This document shows positions 1 to 9,066 of a stretch of DNA of 64,000 nt, piece by piece. Location of the stretch: positions 39,841 to 103,840 of the forward strand of contig DASYZE010000066.1 of assembly GCA_035946625.1 (NCBI GenBank), read 5' to 3'. A program made the position numbers and the translations under genes. The notes under the pieces were generated by a model. The model made no database searches, was not told the DNA's origin, and worked only from the letters and a program-made list of their open reading frames with translations. How positions within the stretch are numbered: position 1 is the first letter of the stretch; the number at the start of each line of letters is the position of its first letter. This DNA is from DASYXZ01 sp035946625 (GTDB taxonomy: Bacteria; Acidobacteriota; Terriglobia; UBA7540).

Positions 1-692
1 ACAGGCTGGAGTCCCTTTTCGCGTTCGAGGAAAGCCCCGGTGAGGGCGAAATTTTCCGGCGCCCACTGTTTGGTGGCGTAAAGCGCGGTCGGATGGATCA
101 GGGCGTACTCTTGCTGGGGCGGGATGCCGAGTTCTGCTCGTTTCTTTTCCCACCAGTCGCGATGCCGGGGACTGACAAAAAACCGGGCGCGTGGAACTTC
201 ACTTTTCGGCAAGCCGAGATGAAAAAAAGCGGCGGCCTGGAGCTCTGCGGTGTGAACGTCCGCATGGCCCAGAATCGTTCTTGCGTCCGGAACGAGGACG
301 TGATACTTCCCGCGCCCGCGGTAATGGTGGAAGCCCACCTTGCATGTTGCTCCGCCCCAGCGGGTGATGAATGCGCTGGTGGGGCCGCCGTGCAGATTGA
401 CGCAAACTGAAAAATCTCGGGCGCGGAGGCCGTGCACCGCCTGCCAGCTCGATTTGATCTTGTTCCACCCGCGCCCCGCGCCCGGGGCCAGGATTTCTTC
501 CACGTCCGGATTATTTTCAAGCAGTTCTCGAAAACGGGGTTCGACCATCACCGAAACCCGCAGGTCGGGCCGCCATTCCTTCAGCAGTCGGAGTGCCGGG
601 GTCAGCAGAATGATATCGCCCATCGAGCGCAGTCGGACCACCAGGATACGAGCCCCGATCGGTAAGGCAGGAAGGATAGAGCCTGCGGCCAT
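1..692 (-). CDS. Glycosyltransferase family 9 (ADP-heptose:LPS heptosyltransferase-like), 3' end outside window
   Basis: Reading the minus strand from the ATG at 692 gives 230 open codons running off the left edge, so the C-terminal part is missing. Residues about 15-35 (ARILVVRLRSMGDIILLTPA) are the GT9 N-terminal signature in which a Rossmann strand is followed by G-D and a short helix. A later segment, LIHPTALYATKQWAPENFA, matches the start of the second Rossmann domain, where family members bind the ADP-sugar. Family members transfer heptose or related sugars onto lipid A-core in the inner membrane. The Trm112-like gene lies 34 nt upstream on the same strand, a pairing common near LPS genes. 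No good ribosome site precedes the ATG; an overlapping ATG at 696 is out of frame. The exact sugar is not predictable. Confidence 0.85.
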   Translation of the reverse strand, partial: MAAGSILPALPIGARILVVRLRSMGDIILLTPALRLLKEWRPDLRVSVMVEPRFRELLENNPDVEEILAPGAGRGWNKIKSSWQAVHGLRARDFSVCVNLHGGPTSAFITRWGGATCKVGFHHYRGRGKYHVLVPDARTILGHADVHTAELQAAAFFHLGLPKSEVPRARFFVSPRHRDWWEKKRAELGIPPQQEYALIHPTALYATKQWAPENFALTGAFLEREKGLQP

Positions 693-726
693 TCATTTGG
701 GACGGACAGGGGCGGGCAAGCGCGAT

Positions 727-900
727 TTATTCCGCCGCCACCTTGGCTTCGTCCACCAGCATGACGGGAATGTCGTCTTTAATGGGATAGATTCGCCGGC
801 ACTGGCTGCACTTCAGCCCTTGCTTGTCCTCCGTCAGTTTCACCGGGACTTTGCAAATCGGGCAGACCAGAATATCCAGAAGTTCCTGGCTGATGGCCAT
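727..900 (-). CDS. Trm112-like small zinc-ribbon protein
   Basis: This 57-residue protein has two Cys pairs, CPIC at about 13-16 and CSQC at about 31-34, and the C-terminal IPVMLVDEA segment typical of the Trm112/YcaR (UPF0434) family. Family members fold as a zinc-ribbon; in eukaryotes and archaea Trm112 activates methyltransferases, and the bacterial role is less clear. Bacterial copies often sit beside LPS genes such as lpxK and kdsB, as this one sits just upstream of a GT9 gene. The ATG has an AGGA about 8 nt upstream. Length matches the family. Confidence 0.88.
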   Translation of the reverse strand: MAISQELLDILVCPICKVPVKLTEDKQGLKCSQCRRIYPIKDDIPVMLVDEAKVAAE

Positions 901-1044
901 GGGTTAAATCCTGTAAGACTCGTTTCGGCAGAGCGCGCACAGCAAATTTAACAGAGGGCGCGCGCAAATTCAAGCCATGCCCGTCAAAAATCACGTTTTC
1001 TCAACCCATGAGATTCGTGAAAGTACAATTTCCGCCCTGCCCGT

Positions 1045-3216
1045 TCACTTTCTTTCCAGCCGTTCGATATTCACCCGGAGATCGCAATGGAAGCCAGGCC
1101 CCGAGGTGGGTTCGATTCTCCAAACCGCCAAAATCGACGAGCCCTGGTAGACGCGCTCGAAACCCGACTCGGATTGGGAGATGGTTTCGATGGGCACAAT
1201 CCACCAACTGGGCTTCGGGTTCGCGTCCATGCAAATTTTCACCTGTTGCCACTCGTCCACCATCGTCAGTTGCGCGCAAACAATCTCCCCCCGGAATTCC
1301 AACGGCCGCCGGACTTGATTGGCCAGGAAGTACCGGTCCGGAACGTCGGGTGCCAGGAGGTTGAAAACCAACTCCACGCCCAGCGCCAAGGGCGCCGGGG
1401 GGGAGTGTTCCAAGGAAAGGGAAGAATGGCAGCCCAGTTGCAACGAGCCTCCCGCCCATTCCGCTCCAATGGTCTTGGCCGCGCGCATCTGTAATTCCAT
1501 GCCGCTCATGCCGATCTTTGCTTGCTTCGTGAGGGAATAGATGCCCGGCGCATTTTCCCCGGCCGACAAAGACCACATTCCCTGGGCAAGTTCAAGGTTC
1601 TCCCGCAGGCAGAGATAATCGAAGTCCTTGCATTGTTGCTCGGCGGGGAAAACGTAAGTCCGGAAGAGATGCCGGGGGTAGCGGTCGTAACGCAGCAAGG
1701 CAGAGAGGTTGGACTCCTTGCTCCAAACATGGTCGTGGATGGAGGCGGGGCCTTCCGCCGGCGCCGCGGCGTCTGAGCCGACGTGGCGCAGCACCTTCTC
1801 GTGGTAGGCTTCCTCGCGGCGCATCAAAGAATTAATCAGCTCGACGTCCGCGGGCTTAAAGCGGAGGCTCGAAATGGTGCCGCCATCCGCCGGCCGCAGA
1901 ACCATGGCATAAGTTGGATGCTCCACCAGGATCTCGTCCTGGCCGTCCACGTCAAAATCCTTGGTTTGCACTCTCGGTGCGGAGGATTCAGAGAAACCTT
2001 CCGACTTATCCAACAGCACTTCAGCGCGAATCAGATTGGAAAGTACTGCGCTGCGCAGGTGGGGCGCGTACAAGCCGCCAAAGATGCCGTGCCAGTAGGC
2101 GTCATTGCACTGGCTCGCCAGCAAGTGCGTGTGGGCATCGTCCAGCAATTGGCAGGCGTCCGTCCCCGGTGGTGTGGCGGCGTTGGCGGTGTGCCATCGC
2201 CGGCTGGCTTCGTTCACCAATTTTTGAATCTGGTTGGACTCCGGGTATTTGGCCAGGAAATTCCGCCACATTCCCCCCCGCATGAAGCGCCGAATCTTCC
2301 CGCCCGAAGGCAGCCGATCGATCTCTTCCAGGGAACATCTGAATTCGCGGCTGGGGATAACGGGCAGCGCCCATTCCGTCATTTCCTCGTAGGAACCGGT
2401 GGGAAGATAGACCCTCCCCAGGGGCGCGTGGCCGGCCAGATAATCCGAGACGGTGGTTGTCTCCAGCCAATCGGCCGCGCTCTCAAGGGCGGTCAGGAAT
2501 CTTTCCAACCATTGATTGGTATAGCAGTGCTCGAATGTCCCCGGCCATACTCCAAACTTTTCCCAGTCATCCCCAACGGCGAAGAGTGGGGAGCCACCCT
2601 CGGCTGCGGCCCGTCCTTCACTCAGAATGCGCAAGGTATCTTCGGGCTCGTGAAACGGAATTGCGTAACGAAGGCTCTTGAGGCTGGGCACCAGGCGCAG
2701 GGGCAAACCGCCTTCTTCCGTGATGTAACAGCCTCGCAACTCGGCAAGGTCAAGCCCCGCAGCCAAAAAATGCGTGTCGTCCAGAATCACGTATTGGGCG
2801 CCGGCCCGCGCCAAGGGTCTGGCCAAGCTTGGTTCCCAGACACGTTCGGCCACCCACGCTCCGCCGGGCTGGGCGCCAAAATGCTTTTGAAGATAACCCG
2901 CCAGCTTTTCAATTTGCGCAATCTTATCCGCATCGGGAATGGAAACCAGAATCGGCTCGTAGTACCCGCCGCCCACAAACTCCACTTGTTTGCGCCCGGC
3001 CAGACGGCCGAGTATTTCAAAAAATTCCGGATGATGCGCTTCCAGCCACTCCAAAAGAATTCCCGAAGTGTGAAGGCACAAGCGAATGGTGGGATGGCGG
3101 AGCAGGGCGTCCGCAAAAGGTCGGTAGGATTTCTGGTAGGCTTCTTCGATGACGTGATCGAAGTTTCCCACCGGCTGGTGAGCGTGAATAACCAGAGCGA
3201 AGTTGACTTTACCCAT
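1045..3216 (-). CDS. GH57 glycoside hydrolase (4-alpha-glucanotransferase/amylase type)
   Basis: The 723-residue product opens with NFALVIHAHQPVGNFDHV, the first conserved GH57 region. The nucleophile region AWVAERVWEP places Glu at about 124, and GDDWEKFGVWP at about 215-225 holds the Asp acid/base; both positions agree with the Thermococcus litoralis 4-alpha-glucanotransferase. Two C-terminal beta-sandwich domains (DUF1925/DUF1926 type) fill residues about 310-720. The enzyme should rearrange or hydrolyse alpha-1,4-glucan (glycogen/maltodextrin). There is no signal peptide, so it is probably cytoplasmic. I chose the ATG at 3216, with GGGG 7 nt upstream; a GTG at 3222 is in frame. No glycogen genes are adjacent. 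Confidence 0.85.
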   Translation of the reverse strand: MGKVNFALVIHAHQPVGNFDHVIEEAYQKSYRPFADALLRHPTIRLCLHTSGILLEWLEAHHPEFFEILGRLAGRKQVEFVGGGYYEPILVSIPDADKIAQIEKLAGYLQKHFGAQPGGAWVAERVWEPSLARPLARAGAQYVILDDTHFLAAGLDLAELRGCYITEEGGLPLRLVPSLKSLRYAIPFHEPEDTLRILSEGRAAAEGGSPLFAVGDDWEKFGVWPGTFEHCYTNQWLERFLTALESAADWLETTTVSDYLAGHAPLGRVYLPTGSYEEMTEWALPVIPSREFRCSLEEIDRLPSGGKIRRFMRGGMWRNFLAKYPESNQIQKLVNEASRRWHTANAATPPGTDACQLLDDAHTHLLASQCNDAYWHGIFGGLYAPHLRSAVLSNLIRAEVLLDKSEGFSESSAPRVQTKDFDVDGQDEILVEHPTYAMVLRPADGGTISSLRFKPADVELINSLMRREEAYHEKVLRHVGSDAAAPAEGPASIHDHVWSKESNLSALLRYDRYPRHLFRTYVFPAEQQCKDFDYLCLRENLELAQGMWSLSAGENAPGIYSLTKQAKIGMSGMELQMRAAKTIGAEWAGGSLQLGCHSSLSLEHSPPAPLALGVELVFNLLAPDVPDRYFLANQVRRPLEFRGEIVCAQLTMVDEWQQVKICMDANPKPSWWIVPIETISQSESGFERVYQGSSILAVWRIEPTSGPGFHCDLRVNIERLERK

Positions 3217-3423
3217 AGCCACACCCCAGTCCCCACTTGGAATTTTGGATCAACTGCGCCAACCGCTCATTGCAGAATTCCATCATAGGATAATCGCGGG
3301 GTGGTGTCAGTAGAAATCAGGGTTGCGGAGGGCGAGACCGGCGCGGACAATTTCCTTTCAAACTTCCGCAAAAACTCTTAAATTACCCTGCGAGACGAAT
3401 CTTCAGACCCGGAAGAGGGAATC

Positions 3424-4575
3424 ATGAACCCGCGAGCCTTTCTGGATTATTGCCAATCGGATCTGGATGCGATGCTTCGCTGCTTAAAACGCGCGGTGGA
3501 AATCGAGTCCCCCACTTCTTCCAAGCCCCACGTGGACCGCATGGCGAATTTTTTTGCCCGGGAGTTTACCCGCGCGCGTGGAACAGCAAGGGTGTTGAAG
3601 CATCCGACAGCGGGTTGCAGTGTGATCGGTGAGTTCTGGGGCGCTAGTCAACATGAGCGCTCCAAGAGCGAAAAGCCGATTCTGCTCCTCGGCCACATTG
3701 ACACGGTGTGGGATGTGGGGACGCTTTCGCGCATGCCATTCCGCATTTCGAAGGGGCGGGCTTACGGGCCGGGCGTCATGGACATGAAATCCGGAATCGT
3801 CTGCGGCCTGTGGGCCATCCGCGCCCTCCGGGCCCTTCACGTGACGCCTTCGCGCCCGGTGAGATTTTTTTTAAATTCGGATGAAGAGGTTTCAACGATT
3901 GCCTTCCGCAAGCAGATTCTGGCCGAGGCGCGCGACGCCTGCGCCGTATTGGTACTCGAGCCGGCGGCGGGTTACGCCTTGAAGACCGCGCGCAAGGGCG
4001 TGGGTGAATTCCGGATTACCGTTCATGGCCGCTCGGCCCACGCCGGCGTAAACCCTTCGGCCGGGGTGAACGCCATTGCCGAGCTGGCGCGCCAGCTCCT
4101 GCGCATTGAAAAGTTGGCGCGCCCGAGACAGGGGCTTACCCTCAACGTCGGAGTGGTGCAAGGTGGCACGCGCTCCAATGTGATTCCGGAGCGCGCCTGG
4201 GCGGCGGTGGACGTTCGCATCCCGCGCGCCGTGGATCAGAAGTCAATCGAGCGAAAGGTCTATGGCCTGAAGCCCATTCATCCCCAGGTGCGCCTGGAGA
4301 TTACCGGCGGTATCAATCGCCCGCCCCTGGAGCACGCCAGGGCGGTGGACCTTTTTCGCAAGGCGCGCGAGTTGGGCCGGCAGATGGGCATGAAAATTGA
4401 AGAGGCTGGCACAGGCGGCGGGTCAGACGGGAATTTCACCGCCGCGCTCGGCATCCCAACCCTTGACGGCCTGGGGGGAGTGGGCGACGGCGCCCACGCA
4501 CTGCACGAGCACGTGATCGTCTCCGAGCTCCCCCGGCGCGCGGCGTTGCTGGCGGCGTTGATTGCCGCCCTCTAG
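3424..4575 (+). CDS. M20 family metallopeptidase (carboxypeptidase G2-like)
   Basis: The 383-residue protein shows the M20 two-zinc site in order: GHIDTVW (His91, Asp93), GVMDMKSG (Asp120), SDEEVS (Glu154-Glu155), LEPA (Glu179) and a final His in GAHALHEH near 355. Between them lies the dimerisation/lid domain with HGRSAHAGVNP at about 201-211. The layout fits the CPG2 / glutamate carboxypeptidase branch, which removes C-terminal acidic residues or cleaves similar amides. No signal peptide is evident. SDEEVST replaces the more usual DEExGS. The ATG follows GGAAGAGGGA. The stop codon lies inside a palindromic repeat that also forms a terminator. Confidence 0.88.
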   Translation: MNPRAFLDYCQSDLDAMLRCLKRAVEIESPTSSKPHVDRMANFFAREFTRARGTARVLKHPTAGCSVIGEFWGASQHERSKSEKPILLLGHIDTVWDVGTLSRMPFRISKGRAYGPGVMDMKSGIVCGLWAIRALRALHVTPSRPVRFFLNSDEEVSTIAFRKQILAEARDACAVLVLEPAAGYALKTARKGVGEFRITVHGRSAHAGVNPSAGVNAIAELARQLLRIEKLARPRQGLTLNVGVVQGGTRSNVIPERAWAAVDVRIPRAVDQKSIERKVYGLKPIHPQVRLEITGGINRPPLEHARAVDLFRKARELGRQMGMKIEEAGTGGGSDGNFTAALGIPTLDGLGGVGDGAHALHEHVIVSELPRRAALLAALIAAL

Positions 4576-4642
4576 CGCCGACCTTTAGGTTGGCATTTTT
4601 TTACACATGAAAATCAAATTGCCGACCTGAAGATCGGCGCTA
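4573..4642. repeat. Palindromic intergenic repeat (TAGCGCCGACC type)
   Basis: The 70-bp unit is bounded by TAGCGCCGA and its inverse TCGGCGCTA and contains two internal hairpins (GCCGACCT/AGGTTGGC and GCCGACCT/AGATCGGC). Its left end supplies the stop codon of the M20 gene. It looks like a small non-autonomous or REP-type element. Confidence 0.7.
4577..4602 (+). terminator. Intrinsic terminator after the M20 gene
   Basis: GCCGACCT pairs with AGGTTGGC and is followed by A and seven T residues, a typical rho-independent terminator placed directly after the stop codon. It is the left arm of the palindromic repeat. Confidence 0.7.
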
Positions 4643-4658
4643 CGATTAATATTTTCCC

Positions 4659-4883
4659 GTGGCTCAAGACTCTCACGCCTCCGCCCGCGTCGGCCTTTGC
4701 GCTTCCTGCAAGCATGTGCGCCTGGTGCGTTCTGATCGCGGCTCGGTTTTTTACCAGTGCAAGCTTGCCGCCACCGACCCGCGATTTTCGCAATATCCCA
4801 TTCTTCCGGTACTGGAGTGCGGCGGTTATGAAAAAGGCGCATTGCCCGCCCCGCCTGATGGCTCTCACAAATCGCAATCGTAA
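4659..4883 (+). CDS. Small Cys-rich conserved protein (putative zinc ribbon)
   Basis: The 74-residue product starts at GTG and has CASC at about 14-17, a central QCKLA and VLECGGYE, giving four Cys in a CxxC-C-C pattern; the ordered RGSVFYQCK and DPRFSQYPILPV segments look like a conserved domain rather than chance. I recognise the pattern as a small family of unknown function, possibly zinc-binding. There is no clear Shine-Dalgarno and the start lies only 16 nt beyond the repeat at 4573-4642. Codon use resembles its neighbours. Function unknown. Confidence 0.65.
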   Translation: MAQDSHASARVGLCASCKHVRLVRSDRGSVFYQCKLAATDPRFSQYPILPVLECGGYEKGALPAPPDGSHKSQS

Positions 4884-4919
4884 TCTCGGGCGGTGGCGGA
4901 GCGGATATGCCCGCGCCGG

Positions 4920-6425
4920 TCACGACCCGTATTTCTTTTCGATATAGGAAGCGACGGCTGTCTCGAAGTCGGAATATGGCATGCGCAGGTCGCTTTCAAT
5001 GAGGGAACCGATGTCGGCGCGGGTGGCCATTTCCCTGAGCATCTGGCGGATTTCCACCATGCCGTAGTTATCGCGGATGAATTCCAGCGCGGCGAGCGAT
5101 TTCGCATAGGCGGGAACCACTTCATCCGGGGGCAGACTCATAAAGGAAGTTTCGAGATCTTTGTAGGGCGGCAGGTGGCCGCTGGAAAACTGGCGGGCGA
5201 GCTGCGACCCGAAGGAAGCGGTGGTCGCGCCTTCCTCGAGTTGCGCCAATCCTTCGTTGAACCAAACCGGGCATCGGTCGAGCGTGATCAGGTGGACAAA
5301 CGAGTGGGTCAGCTCGTGCTTCAACACTCGGCTGAGGTCGGGCGTCACCTCCGTGAGGCCGGAAACGGGCACGCGGATTTTGCCGTCATTCAACGCGCCC
5401 ACCCAGCCGGGCGAGCGAGTCACATCGCTGAACGCGGCTTTTGAATAGACGATGACCACGATGGTCTCCTGCGGGTAATAATCGAGGTCAAGTTGCAGGT
5501 CACGGAACGCGGCTTCGAGAGTATCCAGTATTTTTGACCCCAATCCTTTGGCCGCAGCCCCATCGTAGCGGAGGAGAAAATGGACACTTTCAATCTCTTC
5601 GTAAGCGCTCGCTGTTTCATTTTCTTTTTCCGCTTTGGCCAGCGCGTTGCGGAGGGGCTGGCTATCCTGGAGCGCCAGCGCCTTTTTCCACTCTTCGATG
5701 GCGCGGTTCAGATTCTCCGAGGAGTAGTAGGCCGAGCCCAGCAGGAGCGAAACGTCCGGGGATTTTGGGTATTCGTCCTCGGCGGGAAGCAGTAATTCAA
5801 TGGCGTCGTTGTAATGCGTTTGCTTCACCAGCAGATAAGAGAGTGACAGGGTAAGGGCCAGGTTGTCGGGGATAAACCGCATCGCGTGACGGTAAAGATC
5901 AATGGCGCCTTCCGGATCACCATGGCGCGTCAAATAAACCGCGGCGTCATGGTAGCCCAGCACCAGGCGGCGCTGATTTTCTGCCGTGGGGCTTCGCAGC
6001 ACGTCATTATCGAATTTTTGCAGCCGGGCGGGGTCAACCGCATCTTCTGTGATGTTGTCCGGTTGAGTGCCCGCTGTCGGCTGGGTCGTCTCGGCGGGAG
6101 GCAGGGGCAAATCACTGGCCGCGATGGCGTGGTCGGGCTTGTCTTGCGGAAGTGCGGCGTCCGAAGTAACCGGACCTTTCTCAATATGGTCGACCAGCGA
6201 ACGGGGTATGGCAACTTCCCCGTCGCCACTTTCGTAGACTATTTGCCGGTCATCCTGGCGCGAAACCTTCCCTACCAACTGGTGGCCATTTTTCAGGTAG
6301 ATGGTGTCAGCGAGAGCGGCGGGAGAAGTGACGGCAAGAATAACCCAGAGGGCGAAGAACCAAAGCCCACGCGGATTTCGCGGAACATTCTGCCACACGA
6401 CGCGAGACCAAGGCCCGGCCCTCAT
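4920..6425 (-). CDS. Exported TPR protein with peptidase MA-like (gluzincin) domain
   Basis: The 501-residue protein has an N-terminal membrane segment/signal (about 21-39, LWFFALWVILAVTSPAALA), a short beta domain with TIYLKNGHQLVGKV, TPR-like helices at about 150-260, and a C-terminal metallopeptidase domain. The zinc site is HELTH at 370-374 with the third ligand in FNEGLAQ (Glu391), the gluzincin arrangement of the peptidase MA superfamily (DUF1570-like). It is probably periplasmic. The TPR part may present substrates. It is divergent from the M1 aminopeptidase gene, with about 100 bp between starts. Substrate unknown. Confidence 0.82.
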   Translation of the reverse strand: MRAGPWSRVVWQNVPRNPRGLWFFALWVILAVTSPAALADTIYLKNGHQLVGKVSRQDDRQIVYESGDGEVAIPRSLVDHIEKGPVTSDAALPQDKPDHAIAASDLPLPPAETTQPTAGTQPDNITEDAVDPARLQKFDNDVLRSPTAENQRRLVLGYHDAAVYLTRHGDPEGAIDLYRHAMRFIPDNLALTLSLSYLLVKQTHYNDAIELLLPAEDEYPKSPDVSLLLGSAYYSSENLNRAIEEWKKALALQDSQPLRNALAKAEKENETASAYEEIESVHFLLRYDGAAAKGLGSKILDTLEAAFRDLQLDLDYYPQETIVVIVYSKAAFSDVTRSPGWVGALNDGKIRVPVSGLTEVTPDLSRVLKHELTHSFVHLITLDRCPVWFNEGLAQLEEGATTASFGSQLARQFSSGHLPPYKDLETSFMSLPPDEVVPAYAKSLAALEFIRDNYGMVEIRQMLREMATRADIGSLIESDLRMPYSDFETAVASYIEKKYGS

Positions 6426-6524
6426 TCCAATTGGAATAATACACCATTCCAGGAGCGTGGGTCGAGCCTCTCGCGATCCTCGGCTAGGTTGACAATCCGT
6501 CGCCGGCGGTTCAAGTTAAATGTT

Positions 6525-8987
6525 ATGCGAGTCAGCGGCTGGAAACTCATGGCCGGGTTCTGCGCCCTTCTTATTTTGGGCGGCGAGCGAACGCTGTCCC
6601 AAGTGCCAGCCACAATCAAGACAGCCAGCCCGAGCGAGCTTTTGCACCAGCTTAACGACCTCTCCATTGATCCGGCGCAGATTTATGTTTTGCGCGGGGC
6701 CCAAATCAGCCGCGATCGGGTGAATATTTATTTCAATCAGGGGTTCATCGGCTTTCTCGACAAAGTCGACGGACAAGTTACCGGAGCTGTGTTTTCCGGA
6801 GAGGGCGAGGTTCTGTTGATTCCACCCAACTCCGCGGAAAAAGCAAGCCTGGCGGGCTTCACCGGAGCTCCGATCCTGGAAGAAAAATTCACATTTGCCT
6901 ATATGCGTTTCACCGACCAAACGGCCAGGCAATTGTTGGCTTTGGCACGCGCTCCCGACCCCCGGGACCTCGAACAACCCACCGGCTTCGCGGATTCCTG
7001 GAACGCTGTCGTTCACCGGTTGAATGGGGACTTTTCCGTGCGCATCCTTCAGGACCTTTTAGGCAGGCGCGATCGCCCTTATTTCCAGGCCCAGGTGCAA
7101 GGCGTAGAACAAGGGGTCTTCACGGTTTCCGTGGACGAGCGCACCTCCGAGGCAGTGCGGGTCGGGGCCAGCCGCCTGAATCACGGCAATGTTTATGCTG
7201 ATGTCTGGTGCTCTTTTCCCAGCCGGGCCGCCCCGCCCCGTTCCGCCAAGCCGGAGCTGGATCCGGTCCGGGTTCGGTCCTATAAACTCGATACTCAGAT
7301 TAATGAGGACAATTCACTGGAGGGACATGCCGATCTTGACCTTGAGTCCGAGTCGAGCGCCGACCGTATCCTGATATTTCAGTTTTCCAATCGCCTCCGA
7401 GTCTCTGAAGTTCGAGATGAGCAAAACCACAAACTCGATGTGTTTCAGGGTGAGCCTTTTGTGGAGTCCGGAGGGCAGGGCGGCGATAATTGGATTGCGG
7501 TGGTGTTGCCTTCGCCTCGTCCCGCCGGATCCCAATTCCGGCTGACCTTCACTTACCAGGGTAACGTGATTGCCGATGTGGGTAACGGAGTGCTTTATGT
7601 GGGTGCGCGAGGCAGTTGGTACCCGAACCTGGGCCCCCAGGCCCGCGCGACTTATGATTTAACCTTCCGCTATCCCGATCGTTTAACCCTGGTGGCCACC
7701 GGCCATCGGATTGAAGAATCTTCGGCCGACGGGTGGAAGCACAGCCGCTGGGTCTCTGACGGCGAGTTTCCGGTGGCCGGTTTCAATCTGGGCGCTTACC
7801 ATTCGCGCACCCGCAAGGCAGGGAAGATCGAAGTTGAGATTTACGCCACCCCGGAAGCGGAGGAGGCGCTCGAAAGTCGCAATTCGGCTCCACAATTTCC
7901 GCCCCGTCCAATGGACATTCCGGGGCGCAGTCCCGGTGTCATTGATACGCTTCCCGTTATCCAGCCTCCGCTCTCTCCTTCCGCGTTGCTCGACCACATG
8001 GCGGACAACGCCTCTGGCGCGGTCAGCTATTTTGAAACTTTGTTCGGCCCATTTCCTTATCCACGCCTGGCGATTTCCCAGATTCCGGGCAGGTTCGGGC
8101 AGGGTTGGCCCGAGTTGGTCTATCTGCCCACTCTTTCCTTCCTCCAGGGATACGAGTTGGCGGAGCTTGGACTGACCCAAAAGGGCGCTGACCTGAGCGG
8201 ACAAGTCATTGTCCCCCACGAGATTGCCCACCAGTGGTGGGGGAATGCCTTGGGTTGGAAGACCGAGCACGACCAGTGGCTCTCCGAGGGCTTTGCCAGC
8301 TACGCCGCGGCTCTCTATTTGAGCCAACAGAAAGGCGGCGGGCGAAAGCTCCACGAAATTCTGCGCGATTACATGCACGACCTGATGGAAAAAAACGCGG
8401 AGGGAAATACGATTGAATCCGGCGGCCCGATTTGGTTCGGTCACCGCCTTTCCAATTCCCTGAACCCCGGCGGCTATGATGATATTGTTTACAAAAAAGC
8501 CTGCTGGGTCCTTCATATGCTTCACGTCTTGATGACGGACCCGGGCACCGGGTCGGATGCACGATTCTTCAAAATGTTGCGTGATTTTGTGGCCGACTAT
8601 CGCGGAACAGATCCATCCACCGAGGATTTTATCCGGCACGCGGATAAGTACATGACGCCCGCCATGGATCTGGACCACAACCATCGGCTGGATTGGTTCT
8701 TCCTGGACTGGGTTTATGGAACCGGAATCCCCACCTACAAGTTGCGCGCCATTACTCGGCAACTATCGAAAAATAAATTTTTGACGCAGGGAACAATCGA
8801 TCAATCCGGGGTGTCTGTGGATTTCGAAATGCTGGTGCCGGTCGAAGCCACCTATGGAAGGGAAAAGAAAGCCACCCTGGGCTTGGTGGCCGTCACCGCC
8901 GAGGGCGGCCATTTCAAATTCTTCACCAGGTTCAAACCCACGCGCGTAACCATTGATGAGGATAGCCTTCTGGCGGTGATCCGTTGA
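6525..8987 (+). CDS. Secreted M1 family metallo-aminopeptidase
   Basis: From the ATG at 6525 the product is 820 residues and begins with a signal peptide (WKLMAGFCALLILGG). The open frame extends further upstream but that part overlaps the divergent gene and is not protein-like. The M1 zinc site is HEIAHQWWGN (His565, His569) followed by 18 residues and Glu588 in SEGFASYAA. An unusual N-terminal region of about 220 residues precedes the M1 fold. The enzyme probably trims N-terminal residues from peptides in the periplasm or outside the cell. A TTGACA at 6489-6494 could be the -35 box but the -10 is weak. Confidence 0.87.
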   Translation: MRVSGWKLMAGFCALLILGGERTLSQVPATIKTASPSELLHQLNDLSIDPAQIYVLRGAQISRDRVNIYFNQGFIGFLDKVDGQVTGAVFSGEGEVLLIPPNSAEKASLAGFTGAPILEEKFTFAYMRFTDQTARQLLALARAPDPRDLEQPTGFADSWNAVVHRLNGDFSVRILQDLLGRRDRPYFQAQVQGVEQGVFTVSVDERTSEAVRVGASRLNHGNVYADVWCSFPSRAAPPRSAKPELDPVRVRSYKLDTQINEDNSLEGHADLDLESESSADRILIFQFSNRLRVSEVRDEQNHKLDVFQGEPFVESGGQGGDNWIAVVLPSPRPAGSQFRLTFTYQGNVIADVGNGVLYVGARGSWYPNLGPQARATYDLTFRYPDRLTLVATGHRIEESSADGWKHSRWVSDGEFPVAGFNLGAYHSRTRKAGKIEVEIYATPEAEEALESRNSAPQFPPRPMDIPGRSPGVIDTLPVIQPPLSPSALLDHMADNASGAVSYFETLFGPFPYPRLAISQIPGRFGQGWPELVYLPTLSFLQGYELAELGLTQKGADLSGQVIVPHEIAHQWWGNALGWKTEHDQWLSEGFASYAAALYLSQQKGGGRKLHEILRDYMHDLMEKNAEGNTIESGGPIWFGHRLSNSLNPGGYDDIVYKKACWVLHMLHVLMTDPGTGSDARFFKMLRDFVADYRGTDPSTEDFIRHADKYMTPAMDLDHNHRLDWFFLDWVYGTGIPTYKLRAITRQLSKNKFLTQGTIDQSGVSVDFEMLVPVEATYGREKKATLGLVAVTAEGGHFKFFTRFKPTRVTIDEDSLLAVIR

Positions 8988-8993
8988 GATAGG

Positions 8994-9066
8994 GTAGACC
9001 GTAGACTGTAGACAGGAAAAGCGACCAAGACTTTTTGGTTTTCCTCGTCTACTCTCTGCTGTCAAC
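8994..9066. repeat. GTAGAC-type tandem repeat and inverted copy between convergent genes
   Basis: Three GTAGAC units in a row (8994-9011) face an inverted set GTCTAC...TGTC (9048-9063). Between them AGGAAAA pairs with TTTTCCT around a nested CCAA/TTGG, so the stretch may terminate both convergent genes. The same GTAGAC units recur near 61.6, 62.5 and 63.7 kb. Confidence 0.55.

Noticed and set aside
98..520. Minus-strand open frame of 140 codons and overlapping plus-strand frames
   Set aside because: The GT9 frame, which runs off the window edge, carries clear motifs; the others are Arg/Pro-rich shadows.
1100..1130. GGTTCGATTC resembling a tRNA T-arm
   Set aside because: It lies in the GH57 gene and no cloverleaf could be drawn.
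1783..3288. Plus-strand 501-codon open frame opposite the GH57 gene
   Set aside because: It is the antisense of a motif-bearing GC-rich gene and has no recognisable domain or ribosome site.
5886..6524. N-terminal extension of the M1 aminopeptidase frame
   Set aside because: It overlaps the divergent gluzincin gene and lacks a signal or domain; ATG 6525 starts a good signal peptide.
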